A DNA stretch of 64,000 bases from Patiria pectinifera (lineage: Eukaryota > Echinodermata > Asteroidea > Valvatida > Asterinidae), in assembly GCA_029964075.1 (NCBI GenBank), contig CM057136.1, positions 14,682,381 to 14,746,380 of the forward strand. The letters run 5' to 3'. Each line of letters begins with the position of its first letter. Within the stretch, counting starts at the first letter, position 1. Below, piece by piece: positions 57,601-64,000 of the stretch. The position numbers were made by a program, and so were the translations under genes. The notes under the pieces are model-generated. The model worked only from the letters and a program-made list of their open reading frames with translations, did no database searches and had not been told where the DNA came from.

Positions 57601-58218
57601 TTGGACATTATTTGGCCTACATATTTTTTAGCCCATATCAAAACCAAAAAAAATTGATCAAGTCCTTGGTAGTTAGACAACTAAGGCGGGACCACCAAAG
57701 TTCCTTCCCAAACGCTGTAAAGTTTCACGACCGATACGTTGGTCAGTGTAACGTGCAACGAAAAGTTGACATCGTAAAACGCGTGAAGTGCGCACGCGTC
57801 CCAATGACCATTCATTTCTCTGAGCTTTGATTGGATAGATTGTGTCGCACCTGTGGCCGAGGGCACGTTCTCACGTGCGCACGGAATTTGTACGAGCGTT
57901 GGTTATGGCAGTACCAACAATGCTTTGAATGAATGCATGCTATAACGTTGCAAAAGTTTTATGAAAGCGATTTAGTGACCAACACCCCTGGCAGCCTGAG
58001 ACGGTGAATGGGTACCAGCAAACCCCTCCCTCACCTGTCAAAGCAGTGGGCAGCAGTCAGTACAAACTCCTCACTGAGTAAGGTTCCACCGCAGTACGGC
58101 TGCGTGGCTCCGATCTCCGAGAGTTGTACCAACCAGGGCCATTGACCAACGCGGGCCTTACGCCCCAACACCACCCGCTTCGTTACCTCAGGCTCGATGT
58201 CTCGACGCCCACACGTAT
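54629..58218 (-). CDS. Trypsin-fold serine protease (5' incomplete)
   Basis: Three minus-strand exons (58218-58035, 55914-55628, 54978-54629) join in frame and encode 272 residues of an S1A protease. The catalytic triad is intact: His in LTAAHC (58046-58048), Asp in DDVALVRL (55779-55781) and Ser in GDSGGP (54806-54808). Asp six residues before that Ser (DACKGDSGGP) predicts trypsin-like cleavage after Arg/Lys. The zymogen cleavage site is TKR/VVLG, where most relatives have IVGG. A Cys before it (TCGRR) and the Cys in VQPVCLP would keep a propeptide disulfide-linked after activation, as in mosaic proteases. Six further cysteines match the usual pairs. The SWG is followed by an unusual HNYFCNGSPHKP loop. 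The first exon starts mid-codon, so upstream exons exist but were not recognised. Confidence 0.92.
54979..58034 (-). other. Protease introns
   Basis: Two introns, 54979-55627 and 55915-58034, excluding the exon between them. The second contains a 123-codon minus-strand open frame (56065-56436) and CpG-rich patches near 57000 and 57700. I see no domain in any of them. Confidence 0.45.
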
Positions 58219-61200
58219 CTGGAGGGAGTAGTGAGGTTTACGAAGTGAAAAGAAAACGAATAGTTAGAAAACAAGCGATACATATCAACATTACTTTGGA
58301 AACAGTTGAATTTTATCTGTCTTTTCTGTGTAGTTTGTAATGCCAGCGGGATACTAAAACATTTTCACGTTTCTCGTGTTATTTTAATGTGATAAAATTA
58401 ATGACTTGCCATGAAAACTAAACAGTATTTGAACACTGAACGTCTCTGACGTACACCCCAGACCGCTTTAATTTCACATCCTCGAAATTTAGGAAATGAG
58501 AAAATCGGTGCCTCAAATACAGACCAGGGGCGTGCGGTACTTATCCCGCCAATAACGCATCCCCAAGGCATCCGGGTATATAGGGCCGGCCGAAATGTGA
58601 GCCAGACCAGGCTCCCGTCCCTCGAAATTGTAACCTTTTTAATATCCGCTGCTCACGAAGCGCGCACCCGTCCTAAAGTATATTCCCCTGACTCCCTCTA
58701 TTCATCTAAAAGTAGCACTTTTGTCCCCTTGTTGTGTGCAGAGGGAGGCATCTGTAAACACAGGCTCGCGCAGGTGTAAGCTACCGCGTTATTGCTTGTG
58801 GGACTTTGGGGCCTCCCCATGTGCCCCTCTTTTCCCTCTGAAAGCTCTCGTATAGACGCATAATCTCTCACATGTGGCCATCATTGAGTCTCCTTAAAGT
58901 TCGGGAGGGCGAGGGAGGATGCATTATTTGTCTCCGAAGTTATATTATAGGGGAGTTTGCAAATGAAGACCTTAAAGCGAAAAAGTGGTGCTGAGCAAAA
59001 CAACTGCACTTGAACCTGGTATAGTGGTAGGGACGCACTGGGAAGGCAAAGCAGTTGTGTTACTGCACCATTTACAAAAAGCGTCCAATTTAAATGAAAT
59101 TAACAAAACAATTCACAGGAGATGGTGTACCAAATTAAAAAGAAAAGTATTTAACATCACTTGATATTCAAGTGTGTGGCGTGGGCGTAATTGCAAACGG
59201 GTACGTTGTGTTTATTTTACTTGATCATTGGATAAAATGCTGTATTGTGCATGCCGTATAATAAACACTTCCATGAATATTATGATGTTGTTAAAATGGA
59301 AATTATATACAAACACGTCCTTGTTTGAACAAGTTGTTTTTGCACTGAATTTAATCACTTGTGGCGCTTTGGAGAGATCTCGAGGATTGATTTTAGACGT
59401 GTGTAATACGCGTACGTCTGATGGATCTATCCTTGTTTATTTAGTGGTGCGTCATTGTGTATCGACTCTCGACGCCGATTGGTCAATTTTAGCGTGTATG
59501 CGCAGAACGGTCAAAAGTCGGCCATAATCCTAACCGATTCGTGGTGCCATGAGCGCAAATCAGGATATGACGGGCACGAAAATGCACAGTTATGGGCTAA
59601 AATTATTAACATCGTCTTCGTTGGATCAAGAAATTAAATGCTATAATTCCTCAAAGGAAAAAGTGTATGTATTTCAAGTTTATAAACTTTTTTCCCACAA
59701 AAATAGTAATGTATACACTAAGTTAATACCCTCAACTAAGGTTATTTGGTAAAGTGTCTTCCGACAGTGAAAATCCTACAATATTGAACTCGAGATGTTT
59801 ACATACAGGCTACATGCTTCAAGGGTACATGTCTGGTATATAGGTAGGATGAAATTAAATGTTAGTAAGAGTGGGTGTATTTATCCCTTCGTCCCTTCCT
59901 ATCGTTCTGAAGCCAATGACACGATGTGAATGCATTTGCATTTCCGCGTAAATTATAGAAGCATAACATCCCAAGTATTTTCTGGCATCTTGTGACGGAA
60001 ACACAGGGCCCACGCTTGACTGTACCTTGAAGTCTCTCCAGTGCCTTTTCACGGAAATGGCATCGAGTCTGTGGGGACCACAGCACAACAATGAAAGGAG
60101 ATTTTCAAGACGCCGTGAAAGAAGATGGAGTTACCTTCATCAGTATTTTACCGCTGTAATCTTGGTCCTGAATTACCACTCAATGACGTAAAGAAGATCA
60201 CGTGATAAGCAACAAACAAACACGTGCGCCGATTCGATCGCAAGAATACACGCTGTGTAGTGGCGTGCGTAAAGTCTTCGTGTTACGAAGAAGAGTATTT
60301 TGAAAACATGCCATTAGTTTCCAGTGATTCCATTCTCCGGATGGAACTTCTCTTCAGTTTTTTGATAGTGCCTGCAGTAATTAGCAATCACACTGTGATT
60401 ATTTTGTTTGTTTGCTGACGTCCATAGATGGGAAGATTATTCACGAACTCTAATGCTGAACATTAACCGCAATAAACGTGACGCACGACTACGAGTAATT
60501 TACAATTGCCAAAATCGCAAATGAAAGTAATTAATTCTGAGAGATAGAGATGTGTTGTTTCTCACTATTTTGATTCGCGAGATAAGCCTGCGGGCTGGTT
60601 GGTCCTCATCGATCAGTGTGCAACGTTAATGGGGCGAATGCGACGCCGGGAACATATAAGGCCAACGTTAAAGGTCCGTGGCACGTACATATACATTTAA
60701 GTCTTCTAGACTCTGTGTAAACTTGTATTAAGGTGTGGTAAACTTTCCTTAATAGTCCGTTAAAAGAATTTTAAAAATAATGTTTTTTTTTAAAGAATTT
60801 TGTATATGACATTTTGCAGGCCGAAGGCCTTCATTAGTTGTAAACGTTGCACGGTGTTAGGTTATTCTATCTTAATTTACGGATATTTACACCAAACATT
60901 GGGGAATCTTCCGTTTATTTTGGAAGAAAACTGAACCACAAGACTTTAATAAATGCTAAAGGTGTGGATTTAATAGCACCATAAGAAAACAGGATCGGTT
61001 GTATGTGACTGACGTGCACGTATCAGTATTACACGCCACCAATAACGACTTGAATCAAGACTATAGAAAACCCGATTCGTTATACGTCATGCGCACGCAA
61101 AGTAAGACGCGGGAATTGACAAACTTCACCACAACTTCGGCTAGAACTAGTGACGTCAAGATCGAATCGAATTCGTTTTCTAGCGAAACATACACTGGTT

Positions 61201-61640
61201 TTGTGGCGTGTAAGCTGGGCCAATGCCGTCGCGTATCATTTACTGTTTAACAGAAGAACCGTCAGTGGTTTAAGTTTTGCCTTCAATTTTTTAAAAATGC
61301 CAGCTTATTGTTCCGATGATCAAAAGCTTAACATTGTATGAGTAATTTAATGGCTACATTTGCCGATACATTTAAATCATTTCCACTCATTAATTTATGT
61401 ATTGTGAGGCAAACATTGACTTTCTTTAATCAACGTAAACGGAGGCGGCAAAAAACACTGGTTCTCAGTATTTGAGTCATATACTTGGCAAATATTTGAA
61501 GCAAAATCAAGCAACTCATTTCTGATAGGTCTTGTAGCGACAGTTCGGTGGGTCAAAAAGTGCATTTTTTTTTTACCTTTTACGGAGTTGAGTAATAAAT
61601 GAGCAATCTGTTTCAAATATCACCATGGAGATGAACGGAC
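58219..61640. other. No recognised gene
   Basis: The upstream exons of the protease should lie here or beyond, but no CUB, LDL-A, kringle or similar cysteine pattern could be read. A modest hairpin with ACAACTGC and GCAGTTGT arms lies at 58988-59076. CACGTG boxes occur near 60200 and 60222. Confidence 0.4.
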
Positions 61641-61750
61641 TAGATTGGCGGGAACTCGCAAGCCGTGCGTTGCTATAGTCAACGGGTTACGCGCCCGTTT
61701 ACCGCAACGGGAATACCGGTAGAAGATCGCGGTTCTCCCGCCAAAGGCGC
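61640..61750. promoter_or_regulatory. Paired E2F-type sites in CpG-rich DNA
   Basis: TTGGCGGGAA at 61645-61654 and, on the other strand, CCTTTGGCGGGAGA at 61734-61747 match the E2F consensus TTTSGCGC/TTGGCGGGAA. Two CAACGG words (MYB-type core) lie between them. The arrangement resembles a cell-cycle promoter, but no attached gene is identified. Confidence 0.4.
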
Positions 61751-61759
61751 GAAGATTGC

Positions 61760-64000
61760 AGTCACTTAATCACACCGCCCGGTCAAAAAAAATGCCTCAT
61801 AAACGTCGAGTTGCGGGAAAACAAACGACCTGTTTCCATTTGCCCCTCAGCCATTATGGGACCGAAACAGCGATAAGACGATAGCAGTTTGGTTGTGAGT
61901 TTATCCGGCGTTGGTAATTCGAAGAACAGCTTCTAGACTACCGGAATTAAACTTGTATAAAATGTAAATATTATACCTAGTTCAGGCTTTTTTTGTTTTG
62001 CGTGTTTTCTGTTTTTCCATGGGCGGTCTGTTTGAAGTAATGGCAAACAAATGGTGGTTTTCACCGTTTTAAAGAAACAATCGTAGGCCCTATTAGGAAT
62101 AATAAATCCAAACAGAATTGGGCGCACCCAGAACGCTTTTTAACATCACTGCATGCGGCATGCAGACCATTAACGTTGTGCAAAGATGTCATCAACATTT
62201 GATTTTAACTGTGGAGTACTAAATCTTTATGTCTATTGCATGTGTCCCGCGTAGAAGGCCTCGAAGCATGGAGTTCTAAACTAATACATGTATATTAAAA
62301 CGGAAGCCTAAAATTGAAGTAAAATTGCGAACTCAGCCTTCAAGTCTCCTTTAAATTACCGGTGGAACCGTTGATACAATTTGTTTTGACGGCAGCATCT
62401 AAATTACCACACGAGAATGTTTTAATTTTAGCGCACCGCGTCAACAATTCGCAAGGCCCGTACCTCGCACCAGTTTGGTCTATCGGGAGAAGGCAGCTCT
62501 CGATGAGTTTTTTTCCCCGCGCGAAAACCAAACATTGTCCCCGCGAGTGAGTCCGGGGCCTACACCCGAACCAAATTGGCCCGGTAATTGGAAGTGGCGG
62601 GCCCACAATCACATTACTGCGACGGGCGATGTTTGCCCACGTAATGCGACCGGCCGATCGGATACGTCGTTTATCTCCATGAAAAATTGGACGGCCTTCT
62701 GTCAGTGATGGACTAGGGTATAGACGGCTATATATACGGACCGTGGATAACATTTTTGTCCTGCAGGAAGGACCGATGAATGCAGTTTCCGAGGGTTATT
62801 GCTTGATTAAATCTTGGCTAGCGATATAATTTCTCCGTCTGAGGCCCGAGCAACGCGCAACCTTCAAATCGTGATGCCAGTATCTCATTGTTGCGTGCAA
62901 TAATAACCTACATTTATGTTTTCAACAAAGACGCACATTGCAGATTATCTGTAAACGTGTCCTTAGATGTAGGCCTACATCAGACATCAACCCAAGTTCA
63001 ACCCCTCCTTTGCCTTCATATATTGATTATAAAATCGTTTTAAAAAAACTCGTTAAGAAGCAAGTTGTAAACCGTTATGGCGCTTCTAGCATAATTTCGG
63101 TGAGGACCAAACGAGTGTGCTTTTGCATTTCTTGTTTGCGCCACCTTTTGTTCAGTTCTGTTCAACACAAAAAATGCGTATGCATAAACGTATGCATACA
63201 TAATTCAAATGACCCCAGTTACAAAGAAATAAAGCCAAAAAAAAATCGTTTCATCTTATCTTTGGCTCACCTTTGTGATAATTCGTAGATTTTGCAAGAT
63301 GGTAATGGACATTTTGAGTGAGTACGCCGTGTTAGTGACGATTCGGATGCAAATAATCTCATTTGTCGTTTGTTTCTCTAAGGTCTTTTCGTTCTTCCTT
63401 TAAGTAAACCGACAGAAACACAATGACTCAGGGTCGTTTGGTGCGCAGAGCGGGCTGGCTTTGTTTATTTTATCAAATAAACTATCCGTTCTACATGGCC
63501 GAAGTTCAATTAAGGGAATGGACTCAATGGCGTTCTTGTGCATGCCACAAGAGCACTTTCCCTTAGTGCTTAGATCTCTTCTGTTAGAACATCGTTTCCC
63601 ATGAGTCCCCCAACAATCAAAATTTCATGCATTTTTTTAGCGTTATTTAAATTTTTAAGTGCGTGAATTTTGTCAGCTTCGTGGTACGCATCTGGAAGAT
63701 ACAGTAATGTATCTGAGACGTTTAGTTGTACAAACCAGGTATAACACGCAATTTGTATCGTTTTGGTCCCAGAATATTTATGTGCTTTTGGCGTCATCGA
63801 TAATAGTGATGTTGGATATAAACGAGATAACTTACATAGTTGCAGTACCATGCAGGTAAAATTACCTATACAAATATATTTTGTAATGGCTGGAAAGATG
63901 AAATGCTTTTCTTCTTTCTAAAACACCTAGTTGTTTCAAACATTCCCCCGGTCACACTTACTTTAGAAGTTTGGAATTGAGGATTTTGTCCTCCACTATT
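61760..64000. other. No recognised gene; CpG-rich patch with TATA-like word
   Basis: A CpG-rich stretch at 62430-62710 ends with GGCTATATATACGG at about 62728, a good TATA-like word. A start about 30 bp further on would be near 62760. No coding exon can be tied to it. The remainder to 64000 is AT-rich without identifiable genes. Confidence 0.35.

Noticed and set aside
57450..57830. 126-codon plus-strand open frame
   Set aside because: Antisense to the protease intron, with no recognisable motif.
58988..59076. MicroRNA precursor-like hairpin
   Set aside because: Pairing is split into two short helices with a large internal loop, too weak to call without small-RNA data.
62340..62753. 137-codon minus-strand open frame
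   Set aside because: It coincides with a CpG-rich, stop-poor patch and has opposing frames open over the same bases. No domain was seen.
1..64000. CRISPR arrays, operons, bacterial-type promoters
   Set aside because: The window is intron-bearing animal DNA, and no regular spacer-repeat array is present.

Overview
This window is eukaryotic nuclear DNA from an animal, most likely a marine invertebrate deuterostome. An echinoderm is my first guess, but that is inference and not shown. The reasons are long AT-rich introns with GT-AG borders, a full-architecture IkB kinase, single-exon rhodopsin-like receptors side by side, and dense short foldback elements. Two runs of exactly 500 N (9501-10000 and 36183-36682) are assembly gaps, and each removes the 5' end of a gene.

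Layout. 1-8.7 kb: two divergent intronless GPCR genes (1255-2421 minus, 7418-8620 plus) with a broken third copy beyond the first. The 5 kb between them holds a near-perfect 90 bp hairpin, a 200 bp-arm foldback element and a four-unit tandem array of CACGTGAC boxes. 10.5-13.6 kb: last five coding exons of a LAPTM4-type lysosomal membrane protein gene. 16.6-21.8 kb: complete NF-YC gene, 8 coding exons and 301 residues, behind a promoter-like region with six CCAAT pentamers. 23.2-24.5 kb, minus: an EOLA1-like ASCH-domain gene, convergent with NF-YC. 33.8-34.4 kb: two exon-like fragments of an NFU1 gene with a frameshift, probably a pseudogene. 36.7-47.4 kb: an IKK alpha/beta gene, 18 coding exons and 719 residues visible, with only the first coding exon(s) lost in the gap. 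54.6-58.2 kb, minus: three exons of a trypsin-fold serine protease whose upstream domains are not recognisable here. The rest is mostly non-coding, with a possible first exon at 51.2 kb and a promoter-like CpG-rich stretch at 61.6-62.8 kb.

The genes do not form one pathway. NF-YC (CCAAT-box factor) and IKK (NF-kB activation) are regulators, LAPTM4 and EOLA1 are housekeeping-type, and the GPCRs and protease look like lineage-expanded families. Introns and spacers carry many non-autonomous mobile elements: tRNA-derived SINEs, 3' ends of a CR1/L2-type LINE, at least six foldback/MITE-type elements and two dispersed repeat families with two copies each. No single new system stands out. The observations most worth checking are the E-box array, the altered IKK activation loop with its terminal WxFL motif, the NFU1 remnant, and the unnamed repeat families.
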